Source of the DNA: Pseudoalteromonas rubra
GTDB lineage: Bacteria > Pseudomonadota > Gammaproteobacteria > Enterobacterales > Alteromonadaceae
Assembly: GCF_005887095.1 (NCBI RefSeq)
Contig: NZ_PNCI01000008.1
Location: 62,001-126,000, forward strand
Length of the DNA stretch: 64,000 bases
Direction: 5' to 3'
The position numbers and the translations under genes are program-made. Numbering within the stretch: position 1 is the first letter of the stretch; each line of letters starts with the position of its first letter. Below the pieces are notes generated by a model. The model ran no database searches, was not told the DNA's origin, and worked only from the letters and a program-made list of their open reading frames with translations. This document shows positions 25,852 through 35,587 of the stretch, in pieces.

Positions 25852-27462
25852 GTGTTTAAACTCGCAAAAAATGGCAATATATTGATGGACGTCGCAGCTG
25901 CGTCGCCCCCCAGTGCAGCGTTTGTGGTTGAAGCACTTGAACGCTCACCTTATGCGGACTGCGCAATTGATCACGAGTCCATTGCAGCCTACTTTAAACA
26001 AGATACCCCCGCTGCTCAGCTGATTGTGGCCCAGCAAAAAGATGCACATATCGAAGTGGCACTCAGCGAAGATAAAATGCAGGCAATCGCCAAACTGACA
26101 ACTGCTCAGGGTGGCAAAATGATCAGCCTTGAGGATGCAAAACGCGCCATCGTCAAAATCGGCGTAACACGGGGCTATAAACAGGTTTATCTCGAGAATT
26201 TACTCAAGCAACAGCTCGAATCCATGCCAGGTTCTGAGGTAACCGGGGTTGTCGCACAAGGAAGGCCACCTGAAAATGGTATCCCTGCTAAGTTAATTCC
26301 CCATGTTCAGACATTGAAAGAACGCCTGAAACAGCCCAAGCTACGTGAAGATGGCACCGTGGATATGCGAGATTTTGGTGCCCTGGCCAGTGTTGCGCCT
26401 GGCACCTTACTGGTTACCCAGCGTCCGGCAACACCAGGTAAAGAGGGCTTTACTGTTACAGGCGAAAGCATTACCCCCAAACCTGGCGACTCCTTTCAGC
26501 TTGTTGCCGGTGAGGGCACGGAGATATCACCTACCAATCCGCTGCAACTGGTGGCCACCATTGCGGGTTGCCCCTCTGATGTTCCAAACGGCATGCGGGT
26601 AGACGACATCTTTACCATAGCCGATGTCAATGTACGTAGCGGCCATATTGAGTTCAGTGGCAGCGTGCTGGTCACCCGCAATGTGGAGCCGGGGATGAAG
26701 ATCAAGGCCCATGGCGATATTACTGTTATGGGCACTGTGGAATCGGGCGAATTGATTTCAGATGGCAATATCGAAGTCAAAGGTGGGGTCATAGGTCATC
26801 TCGATCACAGCAACGACGATCAGGGACTCACCTGTCGCCTGATAGCCAAAGGTGATGTCCAGATTACTCACGGTCAGTACACCTATCTGGAAGGTCACAA
26901 TGTCTTTATTCAAAAGCAAAGCAATCACTGTGATATTAAAGCTGCAAACCTGTTGCAGGTTGGCCTGGATGAGTCGCCCAAGGGAAAACTGATCGGCGGT
27001 ACCATTTTTGATGCCAAAATGCTGGTGGCGGGCGAAGTTGGCAGCAGCTCAGGGGCAACCATGGCCATCTACCTGGCGCGCAGTGGCATGGAAATCACCG
27101 AGCGAACCGATCTGTGCCTGAAGGAGTTAAGTCAGACTGATGAGCAGATCAACAATCTGCAAAAAGCGGTCGAAAAAGCCGATCATGTTAAAGACGCCGA
27201 AAAGAAAAAAACCTTGCTGGCTAAGATAGGGGCAACCCAGGAACATTATTGCAAACAAGCCGAAGCACTGGAGCATCAGCTGTCTGAATTAGACCATACT
27301 TTGCACGACTTGCTCAACAACACTCAGCTGGTGGTTAATACCTCGTTGCACTCTGGCGTCGAAATACATATTTTCGATAAGGTTTATAAAACCAACCGCA
27401 GTTATCCTCCCTGCAGCGCGAGGCTGCTCGAAGGAAAAATAGAAATTGAATTTAAGATGTAA
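25852..27462 (+). CDS. DUF342 (FapA-like) protein
   Basis: About 536 residues. Residues 170-400 hold the DUF342 region with its repeated glycine-rich strands (VTRNVEPGMKIKAHGDITVM, then GTVESGELISDGNIEVKGGV). A coiled coil covers about residues 430-500. The GTG at 25852 has AGGA seven bases upstream; an earlier GTG (25828) has no such site. No signal peptide or membrane segment. Related FapA proteins have been tied to flagellar assembly and polar localisation in Vibrio, but no flagellar gene is present here. It sits alone between ridA and asnA. Confidence 0.82.
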   Translation: MFKLAKNGNILMDVAAASPPSAAFVVEALERSPYADCAIDHESIAAYFKQDTPAAQLIVAQQKDAHIEVALSEDKMQAIAKLTTAQGGKMISLEDAKRAIVKIGVTRGYKQVYLENLLKQQLESMPGSEVTGVVAQGRPPENGIPAKLIPHVQTLKERLKQPKLREDGTVDMRDFGALASVAPGTLLVTQRPATPGKEGFTVTGESITPKPGDSFQLVAGEGTEISPTNPLQLVATIAGCPSDVPNGMRVDDIFTIADVNVRSGHIEFSGSVLVTRNVEPGMKIKAHGDITVMGTVESGELISDGNIEVKGGVIGHLDHSNDDQGLTCRLIAKGDVQITHGQYTYLEGHNVFIQKQSNHCDIKAANLLQVGLDESPKGKLIGGTIFDAKMLVAGEVGSSSGATMAIYLARSGMEITERTDLCLKELSQTDEQINNLQKAVEKADHVKDAEKKKTLLAKIGATQEHYCKQAEALEHQLSELDHTLHDLLNNTQLVVNTSLHSGVEIHIFDKVYKTNRSYPPCSARLLEGKIEIEFKM

Positions 27463-27484
27463 GGGAGCCCATGCGGGCTCCCTT
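27461..27484. terminator. Hairpin between the DUF342 gene and asnA
   Basis: Perfect ten-base stem AAGGGAGCCC/GGGCTCCCTT with a four-base loop between two convergent genes. There is no T-run, so termination may be only partial. Confidence 0.55.
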
Positions 27485-27504
27485 ACTGTGTGTTGCCATC
27501 GCGT

Positions 27505-28500
27505 CTAAAGTAACCCAGAAACTTCAGTTTTAATGTGCTCAGGCCACACACCAACCTGGACCTGACCAATATGTTGTTTTTGCAGTAACAGCATGACCAA
27601 ACGAGACTGGCCAATGCCGCCGCCTATAGTCTGTGGCAGTGCCCCAGCCAGTAAGCTCTGGTGCCAGTCCTGCTCGAGTCTTTGTTCATCCTGAGTCAGG
27701 CTGAGCTGACGCTGCAAGCTGTCCGGACACACGCGGATCCCCATAGACGAAATTTCAAAGGCATCTTCAAGAACCGGGTTCCAGACCAGGATATCGCCGT
27801 TGAGTCCCTGATATTGCTCGCAGGTGGGCGTCGACCAATCGTCATAGTCCGGCGCTCTGACGTCATGGATTTTGCCATCACCCAGCTCGGCGCCAATCCC
27901 AATCAGAAATACCGCGCCATACTCCTGAGCAATCGCTTTTTCCCTTTGCTTGGGCGTAAAATCCGGATACATACGGCGCAGCTCTTCACTATGTACAAAA
28001 GTGATGTGCTGCGGTAAAAACGGGGTCAGCCCGTAGTCAGACGCCAGTTGCTGCTCGGTTTCACGAATTGCGCTGTACAGGGTCTCAACCGTTTCTTTGA
28101 GTTTATCCAAAGAGCGCTCTGACTGCGCGCAGATCACCTGTTCCCAGTCCCACTGATCAACGTACACAGAGTGGATCGGTGACAGCTTGTCTTCGTCCGG
28201 ACGTAACGCTTTCATGTGCGTATAGAGTCCCTGCCCTGCGCCAAAGCCATAATCGCCAAGTGTTTTACGCTTCCACTTTGCCAGTGAATGCACAACCTCA
28301 AAGTCGCTGTCACTCAGCGTTTTCACCTTAACCTTAACGGCTTTTTCGGTGCCGCTGAGGTTATCCTGAATCCCGTCTCCTACTTTTGCCAGGATAGGTG
28401 CCTGGACTTCAATCAGGCCTAGCTTGTCAGTCAGTTGTTGTGAAAAAAGTGCTTTTGCACGGGCTATTTGCTGTTGTGTTTGCAGATACTGTTGCAACAT
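27505..28500 (-). CDS. asnA: Aspartate-ammonia ligase AsnA
   Basis: Ammonia-dependent asparagine synthetase, 331 residues, as E. coli AsnA (330). Conserved blocks include [44 protein letters not shown] and [17 protein letters not shown] near the end. It belongs to the class II aminoacyl-tRNA synthetase-like fold. Divergent from asnC, whose product activates asnA in E. coli when asparagine is low; the 179-base space should hold the control sites. Confidence 0.96.
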   Translation of the reverse strand: MLQQYLQTQQQIARAKALFSQQLTDKLGLIEVQAPILAKVGDGIQDNLSGTEKAVKVKVKTLSDSDFEVVHSLAKWKRKTLGDYGFGAGQGLYTHMKALRPDEDKLSPIHSVYVDQWDWEQVICAQSERSLDKLKETVETLYSAIRETEQQLASDYGLTPFLPQHITFVHSEELRRMYPDFTPKQREKAIAQEYGAVFLIGIGAELGDGKIHDVRAPDYDDWSTPTCEQYQGLNGDILVWNPVLEDAFEISSMGIRVCPDSLQRQLSLTQDEQRLEQDWHQSLLAGALPQTIGGGIGQSRLVMLLLQKQHIGQVQVGVWPEHIKTEVSGLL

Positions 28501-28679
28501 ATCGGTTTCCTCATTCCCAATGGTGTTGAATAACGGTGCAGGCTTGCTGCGTTAAATCTATCCTCAACAAAAACGAGCAAAGATTCAATACTCCACAACA
28601 AAAACACCTTTACACTATTTTTTTCTTTAAAAATTCGCTTTAATAATTATCGAATCAATAATTAGCGTACAAAATATCC

Positions 28680-29138
28680 ATGGAAAATTATCAAATCGAT
28701 AATCTCGACCGTTCTATCCTTCATGCATTAATGGACAATGCCAGAACACCCTATGCTGAACTGGCCAAACGCTTCGCCGTCAGTGCAGGGACCATTCACG
28801 TGCGGGTCGAAAAGATGAAGCAAGCCGGTATTATCGTCGGCACCCGGGTCAGCATAGATGCCAAACAGCTGGGCTATGATGTCTGCTGTTTTATTGGCGT
28901 AAACCTTAAACATGCCCGGGACTACCCGGCCACCATTGAACAATTGGAAGGGTTTGAAGAAGTTGTTGAAGCCTATTACACCACGGGTAATTACAGCATT
29001 TTTATCAAGGTGATGGCACGCTCTATTGACCATCTTCAGGATGTACTGATCAACAAGATCCAGACCATTGAGGCGATCCAGTCAACCGAGACCCTGATCT
29101 CCTTGCAGGCACCAATAATGCGTGAAGTAATGCCTTAG
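28680..29138 (+). CDS. asnC: AsnC transcriptional regulator (Lrp family)
   Basis: A 152-residue Lrp/AsnC protein. Residues 1-65 hold the DNA-binding helix-turn-helix (YAELAKRFAVSAGTIHVRVE), and the C-terminal RAM domain binds the amino acid (VEAYYTTGNYSIFIKVMARS). It matches E. coli AsnC through QSTETLISLQ. It should activate the divergent asnA and respond to asparagine. Confidence 0.94.
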   Translation: MENYQIDNLDRSILHALMDNARTPYAELAKRFAVSAGTIHVRVEKMKQAGIIVGTRVSIDAKQLGYDVCCFIGVNLKHARDYPATIEQLEGFEEVVEAYYTTGNYSIFIKVMARSIDHLQDVLINKIQTIEAIQSTETLISLQAPIMREVMP

Positions 29139-29191
29139 AGAGGCGCTTTTTGTTATAATCGCGGCAATTTAGTAGTTAAGAGCTGTAATTG

Positions 29192-29890
29192 ATGGAAGAA
29201 AACCGTTTTCAGCGCGTTAAGCGCATTTTGGATCAACGCCAGACTGATTTAACTGTGTGCCTGGACGAAGTCCACAAACACCACAATCTGTCGGCCATAG
29301 TGCGCACAGCCGATGCGGTCGGCTGCCATCATGTTCATGCGGTTTGGCCGCAGGAGCAAAGACGCCTGACCAATAACACCTCAGGTGGCAGTAAAAACTG
29401 GGTAGAAACCCATATGCACGACGACATAGATCAGGCTGTTGCCGCGATCCGTGCGCAAAACCCGGGGATCCAACTGCTGGCGACTAATCTCAGTGATACC
29501 GCCGTAGATTTTCGTGAGATTGATTATACTAAACCGACTGCCGTCATCGTTGGGCAGGAGCGTTTGGGGATCTCTGACAGAGCACTGGAGCATGCCGATC
29601 AGCATATCGTGATCCCAATGGCAGGTATGGTACAGTCGTTAAATGTCTCAGTGGCCGCTGCCCTGATCTTATATGAAGCACAGCGTCAGCGTGAAGAAGC
29701 TGGGCTGTATCAGCGCAATGATATGCTCGACCCGGCAATTAAACACAAACTGTTGTTTGAAGGCTGCCACCCGATCATTGCCAATCGCTGCGTAGAAAAA
29801 GGTCTGCCCTACCCGGCGCTGGATGAACTTGGGGAGATCGTCGCCGACGATGCATTCTGGAACACACTGAAATTCAGCCAAAAAGGATAG
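29192..29890 (+). CDS. trmH: tRNA (Gm18) 2'-O-methyltransferase TrmH
   Basis: A SPOUT-class enzyme that methylates the 2'-OH of G18 in tRNA. Motif 1 is NLSAIVRTADAVG with the catalytic arginine, motif 2 is VIVGQERLGIS, and motif 3 is IPMAGMVQSLNVSVAAALIL. ATG at 29192; a TTG one codon earlier is not needed. About 232 residues. It is followed by recG after two bases, the conserved trmH-recG pair. Confidence 0.94.
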   Translation: MEENRFQRVKRILDQRQTDLTVCLDEVHKHHNLSAIVRTADAVGCHHVHAVWPQEQRRLTNNTSGGSKNWVETHMHDDIDQAVAAIRAQNPGIQLLATNLSDTAVDFREIDYTKPTAVIVGQERLGISDRALEHADQHIVIPMAGMVQSLNVSVAAALILYEAQRQREEAGLYQRNDMLDPAIKHKLLFEGCHPIIANRCVEKGLPYPALDELGEIVADDAFWNTLKFSQKG

Positions 29891-29892
29891 CT

Positions 29893-31977
29893 ATGTCTCG
29901 TCCCAATTTAGCCCAGTACGCCATTACCGACCTCAAAGGAGTCGGCCCTAAGGCCGCAGAGCGGCTGGCCAAATTGGGGATCCGCAGTGTTCAGGATATG
30001 CTATTTCACCTGCCATTGCGTTATGAAGACAGAGCCAGAACTTACCGCATCGCCGAATTGATGCCCCACACTCATGTGAGTGTGGAGGGTGAAATTGAGC
30101 AGACCAACATCACCTTCGGCAAGCGCCGTATGCTGGTGTGCCAGATCAACGACGGCACCGGTCGTATTACCCTGCGCTTTTTCAACTTCAGTGCAGCACA
30201 AAAAAATGCCATGCAAAGCGGCAAAATCATGCGCTGTTTTGGTGAAGTACGCCGTGGCCGGGTCGGCCTGGAAATGGCCCACCCTGAATACAGTATTCGC
30301 GATGAACTGAGTGATACACCTCAAGGCGCGGATACCCTTACGCCGGTTTACCCGACCACTGAAGGGCTCAAGCAACTCAGTATTCGCGCCATTGCGGAAC
30401 AGGCCGTTGCTTTACTGCACAAATACGATATTGACGATCATCTGCCACAGCAGTTCCGGCCTAATCAGCTGAGCTTAAAAGAGGCCCTGCTGACGCTCCA
30501 TCAGCCACCTCAGACTGTGGCACTGGACCAGCTGGAACTCGGTCAGCACCCGGCACAGCAACGCCTGGCGTTTGAAGAGTTACTGGCACAAAACCTTAGT
30601 CTGCTACAACTCAGGCAGCAAGGCCAAGACGTCAAGGCTGTCTCTTTGCCGCCCAATAACCTGTTAGAAACCGAATTTCTGGCGCAACTCCCTTTTAGAC
30701 CCACAGCGGCCCAGAGCCGGGTGGTGGCCGAGATCAAAGGCGATTTGCAACAACCCTACCCTATGATGCGCCTGGTGCAAGGTGATGTAGGCTCAGGTAA
30801 AACCCTGGTCGCGGCGCTGAGTGCACTCACGGCCATTGCCAAAGGCTATCAGGTGGCGCTGATGGCACCAACGGAAATTTTATCCGAGCAGCACAACATT
30901 AATTTCCAGAACTGGTTTGCGACGCTGGGTATTGAAGTCGCCTGGCTGGCAGGTAAAACCAAAGGTAAAGAGCGTGAACGTGTGCTTGAGCGCATTAGCT
31001 CAGGTCAGGCGCAAATGGTCGTGGGCACCCATGCGCTGTTTCAGGAGCAGGTGCAGTTTAGCAATCTGGCACTGATCATCATTGATGAGCAACACCGCTT
31101 TGGCGTTCATCAACGCCTCTCGTTACGTGAAAAGGGTAAGTTTAACGACTGCTATCCGCATCAGCTGGTTATGACGGCCACGCCAATCCCACGGACACTG
31201 GCCATGACGGCCTATGCCGATCTGGAAACCTCAGTGATCGATGAACTGCCACCAGGGCGCACCCCCATCACAACCGTTGCCGTTCCGGATACTCGTCGCG
31301 AAGAAGTGATTGAGCGAGTGCGACGCGCCTGTATTGAGCAAAAGCGACAGGTGTACTGGGTCTGTACTTTGATTGATGAATCCGAAGCCTTGCAATGTCA
31401 GGCGGCCGAAGACACCGCAGAGCAGCTCACCAAAGCCCTGCCGGAGCTGAATATAGCCCTTGTTCATGGCCGCATGAAAGCGCAGGAAAAGCAGCAGATC
31501 ATGCAGGACTTTAAGCAGGCGCAAAGTCATGTACTGGTTGCAACAACTGTCATTGAGGTAGGTGTCGATGTGCCCAATGCCAGCCTGATCATCATAGAAA
31601 ATCCCGAGCGTTTGGGGCTGGCACAGCTACACCAGTTGCGTGGCCGGGTTGGTCGTGGTGATATCGCGTCGCATTGTCTGCTGCTTTATCATGCGCCTTT
31701 ATCGGCAACGGCACAAAAGCGCCTGGGCGTGCTGCGCGACAGTAATGATGGCTTTGTCATTGCCGAACGGGATCTGGAGATCCGCGGCCCGGGTGAAGTA
31801 CTGGGTACTCGCCAGACCGGTCTGGCCGAACTAAAGATTGCCGATCTCAGCCGGGACAAAATACTACTGCCTCAGGTGCGTAGCCTGGCTTTCACCCTGC
31901 TGCAACAGCACCCACAAGCCGTTGAGCCACTGATCCAGCGCTGGCTGCCTAATCGCAGCGAATTTGCCATGGCTTAG
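29893..31977 (+). CDS. recG: ATP-dependent DNA helicase RecG
   Basis: A 694-residue superfamily 2 helicase that remodels stalled forks and Holliday junctions. The N-terminal wedge (OB) domain is at about residues 60-150. Walker A is GDVGSGKT near 297, the DExH box is DEQHRFGVHQRL near 397, and motif III is TATPIPRT. Motif VI is QLRGRVGRG. A C-terminal TRG-type region follows (RDLEIRGPGEVLGTRQTG). Complete. Last gene of the spoT-to-recG block. Confidence 0.96.
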   Translation: MSRPNLAQYAITDLKGVGPKAAERLAKLGIRSVQDMLFHLPLRYEDRARTYRIAELMPHTHVSVEGEIEQTNITFGKRRMLVCQINDGTGRITLRFFNFSAAQKNAMQSGKIMRCFGEVRRGRVGLEMAHPEYSIRDELSDTPQGADTLTPVYPTTEGLKQLSIRAIAEQAVALLHKYDIDDHLPQQFRPNQLSLKEALLTLHQPPQTVALDQLELGQHPAQQRLAFEELLAQNLSLLQLRQQGQDVKAVSLPPNNLLETEFLAQLPFRPTAAQSRVVAEIKGDLQQPYPMMRLVQGDVGSGKTLVAALSALTAIAKGYQVALMAPTEILSEQHNINFQNWFATLGIEVAWLAGKTKGKERERVLERISSGQAQMVVGTHALFQEQVQFSNLALIIIDEQHRFGVHQRLSLREKGKFNDCYPHQLVMTATPIPRTLAMTAYADLETSVIDELPPGRTPITTVAVPDTRREEVIERVRRACIEQKRQVYWVCTLIDESEALQCQAAEDTAEQLTKALPELNIALVHGRMKAQEKQQIMQDFKQAQSHVLVATTVIEVGVDVPNASLIIIENPERLGLAQLHQLRGRVGRGDIASHCLLLYHAPLSATAQKRLGVLRDSNDGFVIAERDLEIRGPGEVLGTRQTGLAELKIADLSRDKILLPQVRSLAFTLLQQHPQAVEPLIQRWLPNRSEFAMA

Positions 31978-31984
31978 CCATGGC

Positions 31985-32380
31985 TTACTTAAACGTCTCT
32001 GAACGTTCGATCACTTCAATCTGGTAGCCGTCAGGATCGGCAACAAAGAAGAAACGTGCTACCAGCGTATCGCCGTTGTAAAACGACTTCATCTCTTTTG
32101 GCTGGTAACCCAGCGCCTGTGCCTTAACATGCACTGGGGCTAAATCATCCACCACCACAGCAATATGACCATAGCCATTACCTAACTCATAGGGCTGCTG
32201 CGTATCATGATTCCAGGTAAGTTCTAATTCAAATTCGGCCTCGTCGTTACCCAGGTAAACCAGGCTAAAATCATCAAACTCAATGCGCCTGCGCTCGCCC
32301 AGTGCTAATACATCGTGATAAAATGCCAGGGATTTTTGCAAGTCCATTACCCTAACCATGCTGTGAATGAGTTTTGCCAT
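31985..32380 (-). CDS. Glyoxalase I-like VOC family protein
   Basis: 131 residues in two beta-alpha-beta-beta-beta modules. The four metal ligands of glyoxalase I are in place: His in LIHSMVRV, Glu in FELELTWNHD, His in GYGHIAVVV and Glu in GYQIEVIE. YELGNGYGHIA is typical of GloA, so it may convert the methylglyoxal-glutathione adduct to lactoylglutathione. ATG at 32380 has GAGG eight bases upstream. It is divergent from a ribbon-helix-helix gene with only 14 bases between start codons. I leave the symbol open, since other VOC functions are possible. Confidence 0.85.
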   Translation of the reverse strand: MAKLIHSMVRVMDLQKSLAFYHDVLALGERRRIEFDDFSLVYLGNDEAEFELELTWNHDTQQPYELGNGYGHIAVVVDDLAPVHVKAQALGYQPKEMKSFYNGDTLVARFFFVADPDGYQIEVIERSETFK

Positions 32381-32394
32381 CAAGGAGTCCTCTT

Positions 32395-32670
32395 ATGTGT
32401 GAATTATATGCCTCGGCCAATCCAGCGAGCTATGAGGTTATACGCCGCTCGATGCGTATTCAGGGGGCCGTAACCAGCCTGGCACTGGAGCGCCAGATCT
32501 GGGACCTGTTACAGGAGATAGCTGTCGCAGAGCAACTCAGTGTGGCTGAATTTGTCTCGACCCTTTATCAGGAAGTACTGGAACGTCAGGGCGAGGTAAA
32601 AAACCTTGCCTCTTTGCTGCGTATCACCTGCTTAACCTACCTGGCCAATCATACGCGCAGTCGCAGCTAA
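32395..32670 (+). CDS. Ribbon-helix-helix domain protein
   Basis: A 91-residue protein starting MCELYASANPA, with GGAG eight bases upstream; the open frame starts seven codons earlier in the opposite gene. The core (RSMRIQGAVTSLALERQIWD, then LLQEIA) fits the RHH_4 ribbon-helix-helix family: a strand for DNA contact and two helices. It probably dimerises. No toxin partner is adjacent. Target unknown. Confidence 0.72.
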   Translation: MCELYASANPASYEVIRRSMRIQGAVTSLALERQIWDLLQEIAVAEQLSVAEFVSTLYQEVLERQGEVKNLASLLRITCLTYLANHTRSRS

Positions 32671-32804
32671 AGGGGTAGTATCTGGCTACTACATTAACAT
32701 TAGGCTTTTGATTATCAGTAAAAGCCGATACACTGAATTTGATTCGGTCTTAGTAATCCTTTGAATTGTGTGAACTCTTTAGGCACAAGGTATAGCGCTA
32801 TCTT

Positions 32805-33488
32805 ATGAAATCTCATTTAGGCCGCCGTGCATTTTCAAACATGGAATTGTATACCCTGTTTAACGGCTACATTTATGGTGATGAAAAACAAAAGCGTGAG
32901 CAGCCGAAGCATTGGCACTTCTGGTTGCCGGTGCTGGCTTACTACACAGGTGCCTACAGTGACGAGATTGGCAATCTAACTCGCTCAGATATCACCAAAC
33001 AAGACCAGGTGCGCGGTTTCACGTTTACGACTCATGGCAAGCTCCAACCCCGCTTTGTGCCCATTCACCCAGCGCTCTGGCATGCCGGATTACAGGACTA
33101 TCTGCACTTTTTAGAGCAACAAGGCCACACCCGGCTGATGTTTGATTTACCCGCTAAATCAGGCCGCTTCAGTGAAAAAATCAGGATCTGGTTTTCAGGA
33201 GAAGGTGAACGACTGGGTTACTTGCAAAAGTGTGGTCTGCCCAATGTCGACCAGCAAGGCATGAAAACGGCCATCAGCAGCCTGAGGCTGAACTTTGAAC
33301 AGCAGGTACACATTTCCGCCATTCAGCAGGGCAACAAAGCCGCCATGCTGTATTTGCTGGGCCTGAAAAATGATGGCCAGATCCTCGAGCAACCCAAAGC
33401 TCACCAGCTCAAGCAAATACTCACGCAAGTGAGAGTCATCAATCCCAATATTCACTGGCAGCGCTTTACGGAGCGTCATGGACAATAA
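32805..33488 (+). CDS. Degenerate tyrosine-recombinase-like protein
   Basis: A 227-residue protein. Residues 35-110 resemble the front of the integrase catalytic domain: WLPVLAYYTGAYSDEIGNL, then ITKQ, and PRFVPIHPALW. In real recombinases the position after TG-x is the first catalytic arginine (TGMRxNE); here it is tyrosine. The later His-x-x-Arg motif and the nucleophile tyrosine are not found in recognisable form. So it is either a decayed integrase or a DNA-binding protein derived from one. No att-like repeats were noticed around it. The reading frame is complete. Confidence 0.6.
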   Translation: MKSHLGRRAFSNMELYTLFNGYIYGDEKQKREQPKHWHFWLPVLAYYTGAYSDEIGNLTRSDITKQDQVRGFTFTTHGKLQPRFVPIHPALWHAGLQDYLHFLEQQGHTRLMFDLPAKSGRFSEKIRIWFSGEGERLGYLQKCGLPNVDQQGMKTAISSLRLNFEQQVHISAIQQGNKAAMLYLLGLKNDGQILEQPKAHQLKQILTQVRVINPNIHWQRFTERHGQ

Positions 33489-33500
33489 ACCATGACAGAT

Positions 33501-33530
33501 ACAAAAAACCCGGTTTCACACCGGGTTCAT
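33501..33530 (-). terminator. Terminator after galU
   Basis: AACCCGG/CCGGGTT stem with a seven-base loop and an A-run that becomes a U-run in the galU transcript. It lies 21 bases past the galU stop. Confidence 0.8.
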
Positions 33531-33550
33531 GTTTATAAAAGCGCAGACTC

Positions 33551-34426
33551 TTATAATGACTTCACGAACTGACTAAACTCTTCACCCAATTTTTCATCAC
33601 GCATCGCATATTCGACAATGGCTTTCAGATAGCCCATTTTGTCACCGCAATCATGTGCACGGCCACTCATATGGAAAGCTTCCACACTCTCGCTTTCCAT
33701 CAGCATATCAATCGCGTCAGTTAACTGGATCTCGCCTCCAGCCCCCAGTGGTGTGCGCTCCAGTAAAGGCCAGATATTACGCGATAAAACGTAACGACCA
33801 ACAACGGCAAGGTTTGAAGGTGCTTTATCAACCGCAGGTTTCTCAACCATGTGCTTAATGGGTGCGCTCTCACCCGGTTTGAGGTCTACTCCCTGAATAT
33901 CTGCGATACCATATTTATTAACGTCTTCACGGGGCACAGGTTCCAGCATGATCTGACTTAACTTGGTGTCTTTAAACCGGCGCACCATGGCTGCCAGGTT
34001 CTCACTCGTCTGATCCGCTGTATACTCATCCAGGATCACATCAGGCAGTAACACCACAAAGTCGTCATCACCTACTATGGGCTTAGCACACAATACAGCA
34101 TGCCCAAGACCTTTTGCCTCACCTTGGCGTACACTCATGATGGTAACGGTTTCAGGGCATATAGAGCGCACCTCATCGAGTAAGGTACGCTTGACTCGCA
34201 TTTCAAGTGTCGCTTCTAATTCAAAGCTGGTATCAAAGTGGTTTTCAATTGCATTTTTCGAAGAATGCGTCACCAGTACGATTTCTGAAATACCCGCTGC
34301 TGCGCATTCTTTCACGATATATTGAATGAGGGGCTTGTCGACGATAGGTAGCATTTCCTTGGGGATAGCTTTTGTCATAGGCAACATGCGAGTGCCCAGA
34401 CCGGCTACCGGTATAACAGCTTTCAT
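33551..34426 (-). CDS. galU: UTP-glucose-1-phosphate uridylyltransferase GalU
   Basis: Makes UDP-glucose for polysaccharide and LPS synthesis. The nucleotide loop [18 protein letters not shown] is at residues 9-26, and [18 protein letters not shown] and [12 protein letters not shown] are conserved. 291 residues. It stands alone, with its own terminator. Confidence 0.95.
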   Translation of the reverse strand: MKAVIPVAGLGTRMLPMTKAIPKEMLPIVDKPLIQYIVKECAAAGISEIVLVTHSSKNAIENHFDTSFELEATLEMRVKRTLLDEVRSICPETVTIMSVRQGEAKGLGHAVLCAKPIVGDDDFVVLLPDVILDEYTADQTSENLAAMVRRFKDTKLSQIMLEPVPREDVNKYGIADIQGVDLKPGESAPIKHMVEKPAVDKAPSNLAVVGRYVLSRNIWPLLERTPLGAGGEIQLTDAIDMLMESESVEAFHMSGRAHDCGDKMGYLKAIVEYAMRDEKLGEEFSQFVKSL

Positions 34427-34551
34427 AGTTCATCCATTCAGATTTAATGAGTTAAGTAAGATTTTTACATCCAAGTAACTAGGTACTTTTACTCAACTAG
34501 CATAGCAGTGAAACAGCGTACTAACCAAGGGTGATATTCATCTTCACCAAT

Positions 34552-34590
34552 AAAAAAAGCCCGTAAATTATCCATTTACGGGCTTTTCTA
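34552..34590 (-). terminator. Terminator after the DUF3718 gene
   Basis: AAAAGCCCGTAAAT/ATTTACGGGCTTTT, a 14-base perfect stem with a five-base loop. Confidence 0.85.
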
Positions 34591-34615
34591 TGAAAACTAG
34601 TGGGCTTGTATTGTG

Positions 34616-34990
34616 TTACAGGCCTGCACGCTTTTTGATAGCTGCAATCAGAGCTGAACCACCGTGACCATTGCTTTCAGCCCACGCGATATCAGCACCA
34701 TCTTCCAAAGCACTCTTTGGCAGACTCTTGACGATAAATTCACCAGCATCTACTGCATTACTTGCAATGGCGTGGCGCAGCATATTGTTACCATTACACT
34801 GAATTGAATCGTATACGTTACGGATTTTAACCCGTGAGCTCTTTAGCGTACTACGGATACGTCTTTTATCATCAGCTGCAATATACTCGCACAGAGACAC
34901 TGCAAGCTGGTCGTTTGCTTTGCTCGCAAAACTCATTGTTAATGCCGAAACGCCAAGACTCACACCAATAACTAAAGGAATTACTTTCAT
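34616..34990 (-). CDS. DUF3718 exported protein
   Basis: A 124-residue secreted protein from ATG at 34990. The signal peptide (VIPLVIGVSLGVSALTMSFA, then SKA) is followed by the DUF3718 region: LCEYIAADDKRRIRSTLKSS, and a cysteine pair Cys-Glu-Tyr and Gln-Cys-Asn that may form a disulfide. It belongs to a family common in marine gammaproteobacteria. Periplasmic location is inferred; function is unknown. Confidence 0.78.
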   Translation of the reverse strand: MKVIPLVIGVSLGVSALTMSFASKANDQLAVSLCEYIAADDKRRIRSTLKSSRVKIRNVYDSIQCNGNNMLRHAIASNAVDAGEFIVKSLPKSALEDGADIAWAESNGHGGSALIAAIKKRAGL

Positions 34991-35067
34991 CACCAATCAC
35001 CTAGTACTTTTTTCGTAAGAACAAACGCTCAATATTGTATCAACCAATACAATTGTTAGCAACAAAG

Positions 35068-35559
35068 TTATATTCCTTTATTTAGAGTTACGAACTTATA
35101 ACTATACAAATTTTTCTCATCTGCCTCAAAAGCTTGGCATGCTACTTCATGCCATTCGCCGACCTGAGTATGGTCCGGAAAGCGCGTATCTCCTGAGACT
35201 TCCAAATCTATGTAAGTTAAATAAAGCCGATTACTTAAGGGTAGAAACTGTTCATAAATATTTCCACCTCCAATGATCATTACTTCTTCACATCCGTCAA
35301 CTAAAGCCAACGCGTCTTGTGGTGATGAAACTACTTCAATTCCTTCAGCACTGTAATTTAGGTTGCGGCTGATCACTATATTTCGCCTGCCGGGGAGAGG
35401 GCGACCAATAGATTCAAACGTTTTACGCCCCATTATCACAGGCTTATTCAGAGTGACCGCTTTAAAATGTTTCAAGTCAGCCGGCAAATGCCAGGGCATG
35501 GCGTTGTCATCGCCAATGATACGTCCGTTTGCCATTGCGGCAATCATTGATATTATCAC
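35068..35559 (-). CDS. folA: Dihydrofolate reductase
   Basis: Reduces dihydrofolate to tetrahydrofolate with NADPH. The N-terminal IAAMANGRIIGDDNAMPWHL is typical, and the catalytic aspartate is D28 in LPADLKHF. VIMGRKTFESIGRPLPGRRN is the NADPH-binding segment, and IIGGGNIYEQFL follows. 163 residues. Single gene. Confidence 0.95.
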   Translation of the reverse strand: MIISMIAAMANGRIIGDDNAMPWHLPADLKHFKAVTLNKPVIMGRKTFESIGRPLPGRRNIVISRNLNYSAEGIEVVSSPQDALALVDGCEEVMIIGGGNIYEQFLPLSNRLYLTYIDLEVSGDTRFPDHTQVGEWHEVACQAFEADEKNLYSYKFVTLNKGI

Positions 35560-35587
35560 AATTACACTCCACTCATACTTTTATACT

